Positions 8,288-16,628 of a stretch of 64,000 nt of DNA are shown here, piece after piece; within the stretch, counting starts at the first letter, position 1; every line of letters begins with the position of its first letter. The position numbers and the translations under genes are program-made. Below the pieces are notes generated by a model. The model searched no databases, had not been told where the DNA came from, and saw only the letters and a list, made by a program, of their open reading frames with translations. Source of the stretch: a virus; the IMG/VR virus record IMGVR_UViG_3300019776_000165, positions 1-64,000 of that record; one strand, written 5' to 3'.

Positions 8288-8472
8288 TGCCAAAGAAGAA
8301 TCAAACTGCACCAGCACAGGACAAGACCCCTAAGGCTCCGACAGAAGCCAAGGCGCTCCGTAGCCTACCAAATGGTGGCGGAAATCCTAAGCGTTCGCCT
8401 AAGGGCACTCCTGTAGGCAAGACCACTGGTAAGGTCAGCAAGAACCGTCGCCCATTTAAGCCAGCCAAGTAA
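8287..8472 (+). CDS. Small basic protein (61 aa)
   Basis: ATG in a TAATG junction. Lys/Pro-rich and probably disordered (GNPKRSPKGTPVGKTTGKVS). Could bind nucleic acid or coat DNA in the head; speculative. Confidence 0.65.
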   Translation: MPKKNQTAPAQDKTPKAPTEAKALRSLPNGGGNPKRSPKGTPVGKTTGKVSKNRRPFKPAK

Positions 8473-8475
8473 CTC

Positions 8476-8670
8476 ATGAAGCCAGTCCCTAATCGTGCCC
8501 CAAAGCGTCTCGTTGTAGACGTTAAACAGGCACGCCTAAAGGCTGAGCGTAGAGAGTTGAACGAAGCAAGCGGTAAGTTCAGTACGGGAGCGCACCAAAA
8601 CAAAGGTACTAAGCGGGCCCGTACAAGGAACGCCGCAGTTAAAAAAGCAATAAGAGAGGACATGGATTAA
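8476..8670 (+). CDS. Small basic protein (64 aa)
   Basis: Three bases after the previous stop. Strongly basic and helical (KQARLKAERRELNEAS, KRARTRNAAVKKAI). The stop overlaps the next ATG. Unrecognised. Confidence 0.65.
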   Translation: MKPVPNRAPKRLVVDVKQARLKAERRELNEASGKFSTGAHQNKGTKRARTRNAAVKKAIREDMD

Positions 8671-8870
8671 TGTTCGATGGTGATGGCGGAGAAACGCTAG
8701 AACTTCAAGCGTATAAAATCGCTAAAAATGCTACTATGTATAAAGGTTCGGCACCATGCCCACAGTGTGGTGTTATCGTGAACCCAGTAGAGTTCATGTA
8801 TAGCAAGGGATTATGCCCTCCTTGCTACCAAGACAGAATGACTCGCCGTGTGAAAGGAAAGATGGCATGA
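8670..8870 (+). CDS. Zinc-ribbon-like protein (66 aa)
   Basis: Two Cys-x2-Cys pairs, CPQCGV and CPPC, about 18 residues apart form a probable zinc ribbon. TAATG start and ATGA end couple it to both neighbours. Likely a small nucleic-acid- or protein-binding adaptor; unrecognised. Confidence 0.72.
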   Translation: MFDGDGGETLELQAYKIAKNATMYKGSAPCPQCGVIVNPVEFMYSKGLCPPCYQDRMTRRVKGKMA

Positions 8871-9139
8871 TTGTAAACGCAGACCGTAGGGGCCCTAAGG
8901 ACCTCCGAGACCTAGCCACTAAGGCTAACGCTGTTAAGGGGTTCATGGACGCACAAGACCGTCTAGCAGCCGCTCAGACCGCACACGCCAACGGTGAAGA
9001 CGTTGACTTCGGTGGCCTAATCAAGGCTCACGATGCCGCTCTCCAGGAGATGAACGATGTTCACGGCAACAACCCTGCAGAAGTTCAGGCTACCTTGCAG
9101 TACATCAAGAGCACCCTTGGTAAGGGCAAGTCTCACTAA
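8867..9139 (+). CDS. Hypothetical helical protein (90 aa)
   Basis: ATG in an ATGA overlap; the frame is open further upstream, but that part lies inside the previous gene. The helical hairpin DRLAAAQTAHANGEDVDF then AHDAALQEM repeats the pattern seen in the three larger genes upstream. Function unknown. Confidence 0.7.
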   Translation: MIVNADRRGPKDLRDLATKANAVKGFMDAQDRLAAAQTAHANGEDVDFGGLIKAHDAALQEMNDVHGNNPAEVQATLQYIKSTLGKGKSH

Positions 9140-9154
9140 AGGAAAGAAGTAACC

Positions 9155-9361
9155 ATGGCAGTAAACACTTCTCGTTCGATGAACGAAAGCCTTGCAGAAG
9201 GTTCGACTGACGGTAAGTACCGCAAAGCACGTCCAGACACTGAGGTGCTAGACGTAAAGGGAAACGAAGACACCCTTAACAACAAGCAGACCCTGCACCC
9301 ATTCTACGGTTACGGTTTTGCTACTAGCGAGTACCCTAATAAGGTAAACCCAGGCAAGTAA
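9155..9361 (+). CDS. Hypothetical protein (68 aa)
   Basis: ATG behind AAAGGAAAGAAGTAACC. Polar, ends PFYGYGFATSEYPNKVNPGK. Last gene before an intrinsic terminator, so it closes the first rightward transcription unit. Unrecognised. Confidence 0.7.
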   Translation: MAVNTSRSMNESLAEGSTDGKYRKARPDTEVLDVKGNEDTLNNKQTLHPFYGYGFATSEYPNKVNPGK

Positions 9362-9377
9362 ACATTTTCATTGCAAG

Positions 9378-9400
9378 AACCTCGCTTCGGCGGGGTTTTT
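9378..9400 (+). terminator. Rho-independent terminator
   Basis: AACCTCGC (9378-9385), TTCG tetraloop, GCGGGGTT (9390-9397) and a T run. An 8-bp stem with one G-U pair. Confidence 0.9.
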
Positions 9401-9436
9401 GTATTATGATTGTAAGCACACAATAAGGAGCACAAT

Positions 9437-10009
9437 ATGGCGGAGTTTCAATCCGTAGATGGAAAGCCACTGATTGGGTCTAAACCAATCGAAGGCCCTG
9501 TAATCCGTCTACTGATGTGTCTGGTATGTAACACCCTAGAAGAGTTGCCCGATTATGAGGGGCCAAGTAACTTCGATTACCTCCTAGAGATTTCTCTGGA
9601 GAAGCATAAGTTTCCGTCTGGTGACCCGCACGTAGGAAAGTTGTTTAAACTTCCTGTGAAGGCGTGGGCTAACGAGGAGCAGAAGAAAGCCATCCTTGAG
9701 CAGTTTAAGCAGGGTGGTTCCCGTGGTCTAGATGACCTTACGGAGGAAAAGAACTTCTACGAGACTAAGATGACATTTGCACAAGATGCGATGTCCTGTT
9801 GGCAAAAGCACAACAAGCCAAAAGATAACTGTGAGGACTATCAGAGTCCCGCTAAAAGACTTCTCCCAGACACAGCAAAAGAGCGTGGTGAGTTGGGCCT
9901 ACCAAAGCCAGAGCATTTGGAAGGACCAAAGATTTACACCTGTAACTTCTGCCCTTATCACGGAGAAGTAGTCCAACGTCGGCGCAAAATCCTAGGAATG
10001 TATAACTAA
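9437..10009 (+). CDS. Cys-rich hypothetical protein (190 aa)
   Basis: ATG behind AAGGAGCACAAT. Cysteines pair as CLVC near residue 30 and CNFCPYH near the C-terminus, with CWQKHNKPKDNC between. Two zinc sites are likely. I do not recognise a named family. First gene of a new unit after the terminator at 9378-9400. Confidence 0.75.
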   Translation: MAEFQSVDGKPLIGSKPIEGPVIRLLMCLVCNTLEELPDYEGPSNFDYLLEISLEKHKFPSGDPHVGKLFKLPVKAWANEEQKKAILEQFKQGGSRGLDDLTEEKNFYETKMTFAQDAMSCWQKHNKPKDNCEDYQSPAKRLLPDTAKERGELGLPKPEHLEGPKIYTCNFCPYHGEVVQRRRKILGMYN

Positions 10010-10308
10010 TGGCAATTGAAGTAGAAACGTTTTTTCTTGTAACCGTCACCCCAGAGGGTGGGTTCATCACATACACCAAGATGCCAGACGAGCCCATTGA
10101 GGCCGCTCGTCAGGCTACCACTGGTGATGTGTTCAGCATCTCTCAGCAGATTGTTAAGGAGATTGACCAGCAGTTGCTTACGGAGCGTATTGTAAACGCA
10201 GTTGCAAGTGTTCTGGCTCCAGCAGAGACTCCAAAGGTTTCGGCAAAGGTTAAGAGTGCCCTAAAGGACCGTGGCATTGACCCAGAAAGTATTGCCCCAA
10301 CCGAATAA
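10009..10308 (+). CDS. Hypothetical protein (99 aa)
   Basis: TAATG start. Predicted beta N-terminus (VETFFLVTVTPEGGF) followed by a helix DVFSISQQIVKEIDQQLLTE. I recall similar proteins as unnamed genes of actinophages. Function unknown. Confidence 0.72.
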   Translation: MAIEVETFFLVTVTPEGGFITYTKMPDEPIEAARQATTGDVFSISQQIVKEIDQQLLTERIVNAVASVLAPAETPKVSAKVKSALKDRGIDPESIAPTE

Positions 10309-10317
10309 ACTAGTCTT

Positions 10318-11220
10318 ATGACTATTTATGGTGAAGAACGCCCTACATCGTACTTCAGCACGCCTTCAGCAGGACTTGACCCTGATTTGTTTCAGGGGCG
10401 GTCACTGAGGACGTCTATACGACAGGGCGTTCTTTCTCTATTACAGGACTACTTTGCAAAGAAGTATCGTCACCCAGAGTTGTGGTCACACCCATGGTTG
10501 GCGGGTAGTGGAGTTTCCTACCAATGGTCAGCGGAGCGTTCTCCAAAAGACCTTGATTGCCTGATTGGTATTGATTTCGTTCAGTTCCGTAAAGCAAACC
10601 CAGAGTACCGTGGTCTGACCGACAAAGAGATTGCAGACCAGTTGAACGAGGATTTGCATGACGAGTTGTGGCCACAGACGGAGAACTGGAGCGGGTTTGA
10701 GTTGACGTTCTACGCCATCACTGCCCCAGACATCCGACAGATTAAGCCATACGCCGCTTACGACCTTAAATACGACGAGTGGACGGTCACGCCAGACCCA
10801 AGGCAAACAACTCCGACTAACTCCGAATGGGATTCGGTGGTCAGTGGAGATTACGCTCTGGCCCACCAACTACACACTCGGTTCAGTCAGGCCCTAGGGG
10901 ACATCCAGCAGGCACACGCTGGCCCTACACGCCGTAACGCAGAGGCTAGGCTCTACGCCTCAGGACAGCAAGGTCAAGCCCTCTACGACGAGATTCACGG
11001 CAATCGTAGCGAAGCATTCTCACCTACTGGTGAAGGCTACGCAGACTTCCACAACTATCGTTGGCAGGCTGGCAAGAGGTCTGGAACAGTTGATTTGCTC
11101 CGTGAGGTTAAGCATCACATGGATGCGTTCAGAGCCAACGCCCAACAATCCTTGTATGGGGTAGACCTGCCAGACACTAGCACGTTGATTCGTAGAGCGG
11201 CATTGTACAGGTCCAACTAA
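10318..11220 (+). CDS. Nucleotidyltransferase-like protein (300 aa)
   Basis: LAGSGVSYQW followed by SPKDLDCLIGID at about residues 60-85 fits the minimal nucleotidyltransferase signature, a Gly-Ser loop then Asp-x-Asp on a strand. A partner acidic residue may lie in WSGFELTFY near residue 125. The C-terminal part is helical and unrecognised. It could transfer an NMP to a protein or RNA, or be a tRNA-end enzyme; the substrate cannot be told. No clear Shine-Dalgarno precedes the ATG. Confidence 0.6.
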   Translation: MTIYGEERPTSYFSTPSAGLDPDLFQGRSLRTSIRQGVLSLLQDYFAKKYRHPELWSHPWLAGSGVSYQWSAERSPKDLDCLIGIDFVQFRKANPEYRGLTDKEIADQLNEDLHDELWPQTENWSGFELTFYAITAPDIRQIKPYAAYDLKYDEWTVTPDPRQTTPTNSEWDSVVSGDYALAHQLHTRFSQALGDIQQAHAGPTRRNAEARLYASGQQGQALYDEIHGNRSEAFSPTGEGYADFHNYRWQAGKRSGTVDLLREVKHHMDAFRANAQQSLYGVDLPDTSTLIRRAALYRSN

Positions 11221-11321
11221 TGGCTTCCTTACTAGAGGTTTGCCATGTATGCGGCCATGATTTGTACCAAGATATTTGTGTAGAAGATAACTGTAAATGC
11301 GATTGTTACGAGGCACAATAA
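11220..11321 (+). CDS. Cys-rich microprotein (33 aa)
   Basis: ATG overlaps the preceding TAA by one base. The sequence has CHVCGHD followed by CVEDNCKCDCYE: six Cys and two His in 33 residues, a likely zinc-binding microprotein. The CxCxC tail recalls the 36-aa protein at 17261. Both junctions are tight. Confidence 0.6.
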   Translation: MASLLEVCHVCGHDLYQDICVEDNCKCDCYEAQ

Positions 11322-11324
11322 CCG

Positions 11325-11810
11325 ATGCACATACTTGTAGAACTAGACGGGGTACTCAGAGGGCAGAATGACGAGCCCATCTCCACAGGAATCATCCTTG
11401 CTGGAACGCTGAGCGTATACAACAAAGTAACCTTCTTTACTGAACTCAGTGAGGAAGAGGCCAAGTACTGGCTGAATGTTAACAAGATTGTTGACTACGA
11501 TAACCTGCTCACCTCAAACCTTGCAGTCCACGGCGTTCCTCTAAAGGAGCGACAGATAACTGCCGCCCGTAGCAAAGGCGGCCTGGACTTAGTTATCACT
11601 TCTGACCCAAAGTTGTGGGCGTTCTCCTTTGAGCAAGGGTTGCCCTCCGTAATGTTTGGTGTCCCCACTTACACCCGTGTTGAGTTCAGGCCAGACGCAC
11701 CCAAGAAGGTGCGGGCATGGAACGACATCGAAGAAGCAATCAGTAAGCAGAATGAACTACGCACCCAGGATGCTAGAGCAAGTCGCCTTGAAGGGTTGAT
11801 GTTCGAGTGA
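11325..11810 (+). CDS. HAD-like protein with altered motif I (161 aa)
   Basis: The N-terminus HILVELDGVLRG looks like HAD motif I (hhhhDxDGxL), but the nucleophilic Asp is replaced by Glu. LVITSDPKLWAFSFEQGLPS later in the protein resembles the C-terminal acidic region of HAD folds. If the replacement is real, phosphatase activity may be lost and the protein may only bind a phosphorylated ligand. It overlaps the next gene by GTGA. Confidence 0.5.
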   Translation: MHILVELDGVLRGQNDEPISTGIILAGTLSVYNKVTFFTELSEEEAKYWLNVNKIVDYDNLLTSNLAVHGVPLKERQITAARSKGGLDLVITSDPKLWAFSFEQGLPSVMFGVPTYTRVEFRPDAPKKVRAWNDIEEAISKQNELRTQDARASRLEGLMFE

Positions 11811-13297
11811 TTATCTTTGGTGGAGTAGAGATTCCCTCTAACCGCACTTTGTTGGAGCGTGCTGGAGTAACTAACGTCATGCTCAACTATTGGGGCCTCC
11901 GTAAGCGGGGGCTACCAAAGAACAAAGACTATCTAATCGGGGAATACTTCTTGCCTGAGATGAAGGTCTGGGTAGATAGCGGAGCCAGTCAAGCAGATAA
12001 GGCCAACCTCTCAACGAGGGAGTTGGAGGATTACGCCTCCGACTACGAAGAGTTTATCGCTATGAACTACGACCGTATCGAAGGGTTTGTAGAGTTCGAC
12101 AGCCAGACACTGGGCTTGAACAAGATTGTGCAGAATCGTGCTGTGTACGAGAACGACCCAAAGTTGTGGGTAGTATGGCGAGAAGATTACAGCCCTTCAC
12201 TGCTTAGCAAGTGGGCACAGGAATACTCCAACATCGCTATTCCAAACTCCGCTATAGAGTCTGTGACATCTTTATCAGCGATTACCCGTAGCATAAAGCA
12301 ACAGACCGACGTACAGTTTCACGCTCTGGCCACAGCAAAGCCTGACAATCTCCGACAGATTCCATTCACCAGCACCAGCACACTCTCTTGGCTATCACCA
12401 ATGCGTCGTGGGGAAACCATTATCTGGGATGGCTCCAAGTTGGTTCGCTATCCAAAGAAGATGAAAGACCAAGCACGTATCCGATACAAGAGCATCGTGC
12501 AGAACGCTGGCCTAGACTTCCAAAAGTTTATTGATGATGACACGCTAGAGGCTACAAAGGTAGCCATCTGGTCTTACCGACAGTTAGAAAGCAAGATGGA
12601 CAAGAACAAACCAGACCTAAAGGTCATAAAAGGTGACAAAGTATCTGATAACAGTGATGGCACCCTATACACAGGTTTGATGGAAATGGGGGAGTACCTT
12701 TCTAATAACAGTGATTCCGAGGTGCGGAAAATAGAACGCACCGAAGTGGTGCAAAGAGACCCCCAAGAGATGACTTCTATGCCTGTTTTTGGCTACCAGA
12801 TTAAGCAGGTAGTGGAGAACGAAAACGGGGTTGATGTACTCAAAGATGTGCCTGTCGTACAGTCTCAAACTGTAAGCCTCCGACAGTGTGACACCTGTTT
12901 TGTGGCCGCAAACTGCCCTGCATTTAAGCCCGCAAACACCTGTGCGTTTAACCTTCCAGTAGAGGTCAAAACCCCTGAGCAACTTAAGGCTTTGAACACC
13001 GCTCTACTAGAGATGCAGGCCCAGAGAGTAGCATTCATGCGGTTTACAGAGGAACTAAACGGTGGCTACGCTGACCCCAATGTCTCTCTGGAGATGGATA
13101 GGTACTTCAAGATGTTGGAGAAGATTAAGGCTCTGGACGAGAGTAAAGAGTTCATTCAGATTACTGCTCAACGCAACGCCAGCCAAGGTGTTTTGAGTGC
13201 CATCTTTGGTGACCGTGCCTCGGCTCTAAAGGAGCAACAGCAGGGCCTTTCGGAGGACAAGACCACCATGATTATCCAACAGAAGTTGGAAAACTAG
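11807..13297 (+). CDS. TIM-barrel / TGT-DpdA-like protein with Cys cluster (496 aa)
   Basis: GTG start in a GTGA overlap. MKVWVDSGASQAD, GFVEFDSQTLG, FHALAT and the stretch PFTSTSTLSWLSPMRRGE resemble the core of queuine-transglycosylase-like (DpdA-type) phage proteins, where an Asp-Ser-Gly motif sits in the barrel. A late cluster CDTCFVAANCPAFKPANTC (Cys-x2-Cys-x5-Cys-x7-Cys, about residues 363-381) is a probable metal site. A role in modified-guanine chemistry or another base-exchange reaction is inference. It could also be an unrelated TIM-barrel enzyme. Confidence 0.5.
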   Translation: MIIFGGVEIPSNRTLLERAGVTNVMLNYWGLRKRGLPKNKDYLIGEYFLPEMKVWVDSGASQADKANLSTRELEDYASDYEEFIAMNYDRIEGFVEFDSQTLGLNKIVQNRAVYENDPKLWVVWREDYSPSLLSKWAQEYSNIAIPNSAIESVTSLSAITRSIKQQTDVQFHALATAKPDNLRQIPFTSTSTLSWLSPMRRGETIIWDGSKLVRYPKKMKDQARIRYKSIVQNAGLDFQKFIDDDTLEATKVAIWSYRQLESKMDKNKPDLKVIKGDKVSDNSDGTLYTGLMEMGEYLSNNSDSEVRKIERTEVVQRDPQEMTSMPVFGYQIKQVVENENGVDVLKDVPVVQSQTVSLRQCDTCFVAANCPAFKPANTCAFNLPVEVKTPEQLKALNTALLEMQAQRVAFMRFTEELNGGYADPNVSLEMDRYFKMLEKIKALDESKEFIQITAQRNASQGVLSAIFGDRASALKEQQQGLSEDKTTMIIQQKLEN

Positions 13298-13324
13298 TTA
13301 TCTGATAACACTCCTTTAACATAC

Positions 13325-13366
13325 TTGCAACATTATTCCCGCATATTTCGCTATTAGATGTTGCAA
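13325..13366 (+). other. AT-rich inverted repeat after the TIM-barrel gene
   Basis: TTGCAACAT (13325-13333) pairs with ATGTTGCAA (13358-13366) across a 24-base loop, followed by AAAGATTTTTTG. It may be a weak terminator or an operator in the 195-base gap before nrdJ. Confidence 0.4.
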
Positions 13367-13429
13367 AAAGATTTTTTGTATGAGTGTTCCACTTTTTAAA
13401 AAAAGTACGATAGATTAGTAATCCGCTCC

Positions 13430-13460
13430 AATGCCCAGCGCACCATCGGCTGGGCATTTT
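13430..13460 (+). terminator. Rho-independent terminator upstream of nrdJ
   Basis: AATGCCCAGC (13430-13439) and GCTGGGCATT (13449-13458) form a 10-bp stem, followed by TT and a C. It separates the rightward unit from the nrdJ-thioredoxin operon, whose promoter should lie in the roughly 30 bases after it; none is convincing by eye. Confidence 0.8.
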
Positions 13461-13492
13461 CATCTAATACAACTAAAAGAAAGAGTCACCAT

Positions 13493-15532
13493 ATGACTAC
13501 GTTTTCCTTCAAACTCAGTGAAGATTTCGTTGCTGGCTACAAGGACAAGAAGCCCCCATTCGGCTATTCAGACGTGGCAGGTAACTCTGTGGGCGAGATT
13601 ACATTCCTTCGTACTTACTCCCGTTTGAAAGAAGACGGAACTAAGGAAACTTGGGCTGACGTTTGTGAACGTGTAACCAACGGAACCTTCTCGCTACAGA
13701 AAGACCACGCCAAAGCCAACCGCCTACCATGGAACGATGTGAAGGCCGCTTCTTCGGCCAAGGAGTTTTACGACCGCTTGTTCAACTTGAAGTGGACACC
13801 CCCAGGCCGTGGCTTGTGGGTAATGGGAACTGAGATTGTAAACACTCAGAAGAACTCAGCCGCTCTACAGAACTGTGCGTTCGTATCAACAAACGAGATG
13901 ACCAAGAACGACCCAGCAAAGCCTTTCGGATTCCTTATGGAGGCTTCCATGCTCGGTGTCGGAGTTGGCTTCGATGACAAGGGTGCTGACAAGGGCTTTG
14001 AGATTTACGCACCTATTCCAAGCGACACCCACATCTCAGTGCCTGACACTCGTGAAGGCTGGAGAGACTCGACGGTAACGTTGATTAACTCGTACCTAAA
14101 GCAGGGCCAGTCGGAGGTTCACTTCGAATACTCGGAGATTCGTCCTTATGGAACACCTATCAAGACTTTTGGTGGTGTGGCCGCTGGTGCAGACCCACTG
14201 ATTCGTCTTCACGATAAGATTCGTGAAATCTTCGATAGCCGTGCTGGTGAAAAAGTAACTCGTACCGACATCGCTGACATCGGAAACTTGATTGGTGTCT
14301 GTGTTGTTTCGGGTAACGTTCGCCGTAGTGCCGAACTACTGATTGGTCGTATTGAAGACCCAGACTTCTTGAACCTAAAGAACCCTGAGGCCTTCCCTAA
14401 TCGTAACGACTACAGCGACCCAGCCAACCCAGGGTGGGGTTACATGAGCAACAACTCCGTAGAGGTCTCTGTTGGCTCCGACTTCACCCCAATCATTGAC
14501 GGCATCACTCTTAACGGAGAGCCTGGGGTCATCTGGATGGACATGAGCCGTAAGTACGGTCGCTTGGCCGATGCTCCAAACAACAAAGACTGGCGTGTTG
14601 CTGGCTACAACCCTTGTGCCGAGCAGAGCCTTGAGTCGTACGAGATGTGTACTCTTGTGGAGACTTACTTGAACCGCCACGACTCGTTGGAGGACTTCAA
14701 GCGAACTCTGAAGTTTGCTTATCTTTACGCTAAGACTGTGACTCTGCTTCCTACCCACTGGGAAGACACCAACGCCATTATGCAACGCAACCGCCGTATC
14801 GGAACCTCTGTGTCTGGTGTGGCCAACTTTGCAGATGACAAGGGCTTGCCTGTTCTCCGTCAGTGGATGGACGAAGGCTACGCTACGGTCAAGGCTTACG
14901 ACCAGAAGTACAGCGAGTGGCTTGGTATCCGTGAGTCAATCAAGATGACAACTGTAAAGCCGTCAGGCACTGTGTCAATCCTTGCTGGTGAGAGCCCAGG
15001 CGTTCACTGGACTGCTGGTGGCAAGTACTTCCTTCGTGCTATCCGCTTTGCAAACAACGACCCAATGCTTCCGCTGTTCAAGATGGCCAACTACCGTGTT
15101 GAGGAAGACGTTACGGATTCTAACCGCTCCGTCATCTACTTCCCAATCAAATCAGGTGCTTCACGCTCCGAGAAGGACGTGTCTGTCTACGAGAAGATGG
15201 CACTCGCCGCAACTGCACAGCGTTACTGGAGCGACAACTCCGTATCCGTAACAGTTACTTTCGACCCTGTGTTGGAGGCTAACGCTATCGGAACTGTCCT
15301 ACACATGTACGACGGCCAGTTGAAGACTGTATCATTCCTCCCTATGGGCAACGCTGTGTACCCACAGATGCCTTACACTCAGATTACTGAGGAGGAGTAC
15401 AACAAGTACGCTGAGGAACTGTTCCCGATTGACTTGACTGGAGTTTACGAGGGCATGGCCATCGATGCTATCGGTGAGGCCTACTGCACCACGGACGCCT
15501 GTGAGGTCAAGTTGATTAAGGACAACGCATGA
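13493..15532 (+). CDS. nrdJ: Class II (adenosylcobalamin) ribonucleotide reductase (679 aa)
   Basis: Converts ribonucleotides to deoxyribonucleotides with a cobalamin radical. Length and motifs match the monomeric RTPR type. They include Cys128 in LQNCAFVST, NPCAEQSLESYEMC with Cys375, Glu377 and Cys386, VKPSGTVSILAG, and the C-terminal Cys665/Cys670 pair (YCTTDACEV). The last pair takes electrons from thioredoxin, whose gene overlaps by ATGA. All five family cysteines appear present, so the enzyme should be active. The host or medium must supply B12. Shine-Dalgarno: AAAGAAAGAG before ATG. Confidence 0.95.
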   Translation: MTTFSFKLSEDFVAGYKDKKPPFGYSDVAGNSVGEITFLRTYSRLKEDGTKETWADVCERVTNGTFSLQKDHAKANRLPWNDVKAASSAKEFYDRLFNLKWTPPGRGLWVMGTEIVNTQKNSAALQNCAFVSTNEMTKNDPAKPFGFLMEASMLGVGVGFDDKGADKGFEIYAPIPSDTHISVPDTREGWRDSTVTLINSYLKQGQSEVHFEYSEIRPYGTPIKTFGGVAAGADPLIRLHDKIREIFDSRAGEKVTRTDIADIGNLIGVCVVSGNVRRSAELLIGRIEDPDFLNLKNPEAFPNRNDYSDPANPGWGYMSNNSVEVSVGSDFTPIIDGITLNGEPGVIWMDMSRKYGRLADAPNNKDWRVAGYNPCAEQSLESYEMCTLVETYLNRHDSLEDFKRTLKFAYLYAKTVTLLPTHWEDTNAIMQRNRRIGTSVSGVANFADDKGLPVLRQWMDEGYATVKAYDQKYSEWLGIRESIKMTTVKPSGTVSILAGESPGVHWTAGGKYFLRAIRFANNDPMLPLFKMANYRVEEDVTDSNRSVIYFPIKSGASRSEKDVSVYEKMALAATAQRYWSDNSVSVTVTFDPVLEANAIGTVLHMYDGQLKTVSFLPMGNAVYPQMPYTQITEEEYNKYAEELFPIDLTGVYEGMAIDAIGEAYCTTDACEVKLIKDNA

Positions 15533-15840
15533 TTCACACGTTGACCGAGGATACGTTTGAGGAGTTTATCAAGCAGGCGGAAACGCCTGTCTTGGTAGAC
15601 TACTGGGCCGAATGGTGTCAGCCTTGTAAAGTGATGCTCCCAGTCCTTAAGCAGGTTGCTGAGGAACTTGATGGACGTCTTACGGTAGCCAAGGTGGACA
15701 TCGAAAAGAACAACGGATTAGCCAAGGGACTAAGCAGTGTTCCTACGATAAAGTTGTTTGTGAACGGTGAAGTAGTCACTGAGGTTGTCGGAGCGAAACC
15801 AAAAGCCGTTCTCCTACAAAAGTTAGATGGGTTCCTTTAA
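15529..15840 (+). CDS. Thioredoxin (103 aa)
   Basis: Trx-fold disulfide reductase. The active site is WCQPC (Cys30, Cys33) in place of the classical WCGPC, and the cis-proline is in SVPTIKLFVNG. The gene overlaps nrdJ by four bases, so it almost certainly reduces NrdJ's C-terminal cysteine pair. Gln at the second active-site position should shift the redox potential from that of host thioredoxin. Confidence 0.95.
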   Translation: MIHTLTEDTFEEFIKQAETPVLVDYWAEWCQPCKVMLPVLKQVAEELDGRLTVAKVDIEKNNGLAKGLSSVPTIKLFVNGEVVTEVVGAKPKAVLLQKLDGFL

Positions 15841-15853
15841 CCCAAGAAACAGA

Positions 15854-15880
15854 AAGCCCCCCGTGATTATCGGGGGGCTT
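15854..15880. terminator. Bidirectional terminator between convergent operons
   Basis: AAGCCCCCCG (15854-15863), TGATTAT loop, CGGGGGGCTT (15871-15880). The 10-bp perfect stem lies between the thioredoxin stop and the leftward WhiB stop. T-rich flanks are short on both strands. Confidence 0.85.
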
Positions 15881-15885
15881 CTCTG

Positions 15886-16227
15886 CTACTGAAGGAGAGT
15901 GTTCTCGTCCTTGATGTTGACTAGACGCAATCGCTTACCAGAGCGTAGTGCTCGGAAGAAGCGAGCCTTCTCACGAGGGTGTCGCTGGAGGTACTGGCGT
16001 TCACGGCGTGTACTACCGCCCCAGATGCCCCAGTCATCGTTCTGCAGGGCAACCTCGAAGCACTGCTCCAACATAGGACAACCAGCACAGATAGACCGAG
16101 CCTCCTCGGTCTTGGCCAAGATGTCATCGCCTTCTGGGAAGAAGATTTTGATAGCCTTCTCAGGTTTGATGTGCTCCGCCGAGCAGTTCATCTTGCTGTA
16201 GTCAAGGTCTTTCAGTTTTACCGCCAT
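15886..16227 (-). CDS. WhiB-family regulator (113 aa)
   Basis: Four cysteines (15, 47, 50, 56) in C-x31-C-x2-C-x5-C spacing would hold a 4Fe-4S cluster, followed by GIWGGSTRRERQ, the WhiB turn. WhiB proteins bind the primary sigma factor and occur essentially only in Actinobacteria and their phages, so this is the best host marker here. Phage WhiB proteins can repress host whiB2 targets. ATG behind AAAGGGGCGAACA; overlaps the XRE gene stop by 10 bases. Confidence 0.93.
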   Translation of the reverse strand: MAVKLKDLDYSKMNCSAEHIKPEKAIKIFFPEGDDILAKTEEARSICAGCPMLEQCFEVALQNDDWGIWGGSTRRERQYLQRHPREKARFFRALRSGKRLRLVNIKDENTLLQ

Positions 16228-16451
16228 TGTTCGCCCCTTTCCAAGGTCTCACAAACTTTTCGTAGTAGTTCTACAGGAGTAACGTCCAGTGCCTCAGCGA
16301 TGTGTTCTAGCATCTCGCTAGAGGCATTTTTGTTGCCCTGTTCAATGCTGGACAGGTGTGCATTCGAGATGAACTCAAGGTCTCGCATTACGAGGCCACG
16401 TTCGTCCCTAAGTTGTCGGATGGTCTGTCCGATAGCAGTTCTAAGTAACAT
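16218..16451 (-). CDS. XRE-family helix-turn-helix protein (77 aa)
   Basis: IGQTIRQLRDERGLVMRDLEF, then LSSIEQGNKNASSEMLEHIA, is a typical Cro/C1-type helix-turn-helix. The protein is little more than the DNA-binding domain. Shine-Dalgarno AAGGAG before TTGTT-ATG. Co-translated with WhiB. It may control the leftward operon or host genes. Confidence 0.88.
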   Translation of the reverse strand: MLLRTAIGQTIRQLRDERGLVMRDLEFISNAHLSSIEQGNKNASSEMLEHIAEALDVTPVELLRKVCETLERGEQWR

Positions 16452-16464
16452 AACAACTCCTTAT

Positions 16465-16477
16465 TTGTTTGCCTTGG
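16465..16477 (-). repeat. 13-nt intergenic repeat, copy 1
   Basis: CCAAGGCAAACAA on the minus strand, 13 bases before the XRE gene start. Other copies: 19331, 24118, 25748 (minus), 47964 and 61564 (plus). Confidence 0.75.
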
Positions 16478-16481
16478 GCAG

Positions 16482-16628
16482 TCACTCGCTGGGGTTTCGG
16501 TGGAGCATGAACAACAGGATGCCAGCACTTAGCCACACTAGTAAAGCCACAGCGTTCATGCTTACGGCCATGCCAAAGGAGCAGGTAACAATAACGCCCC
16601 ATAACAATCCTTTAACTAGAATCTCCAT
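16482..16628 (-). CDS. Small two-helix membrane protein (48 aa)
   Basis: ATG in a TAATG junction with the upstream gene. Two hydrophobic stretches, KGLLWGVIVTCSFGMAV and ALLVWLSAGILLFML, with a short polar loop and a basic end. Probably inserted in the inner membrane. Candidate for host-envelope or superinfection function; unrecognised. Confidence 0.6.
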   Translation of the reverse strand: MEILVKGLLWGVIVTCSFGMAVSMNAVALLVWLSAGILLFMLHRNPSE

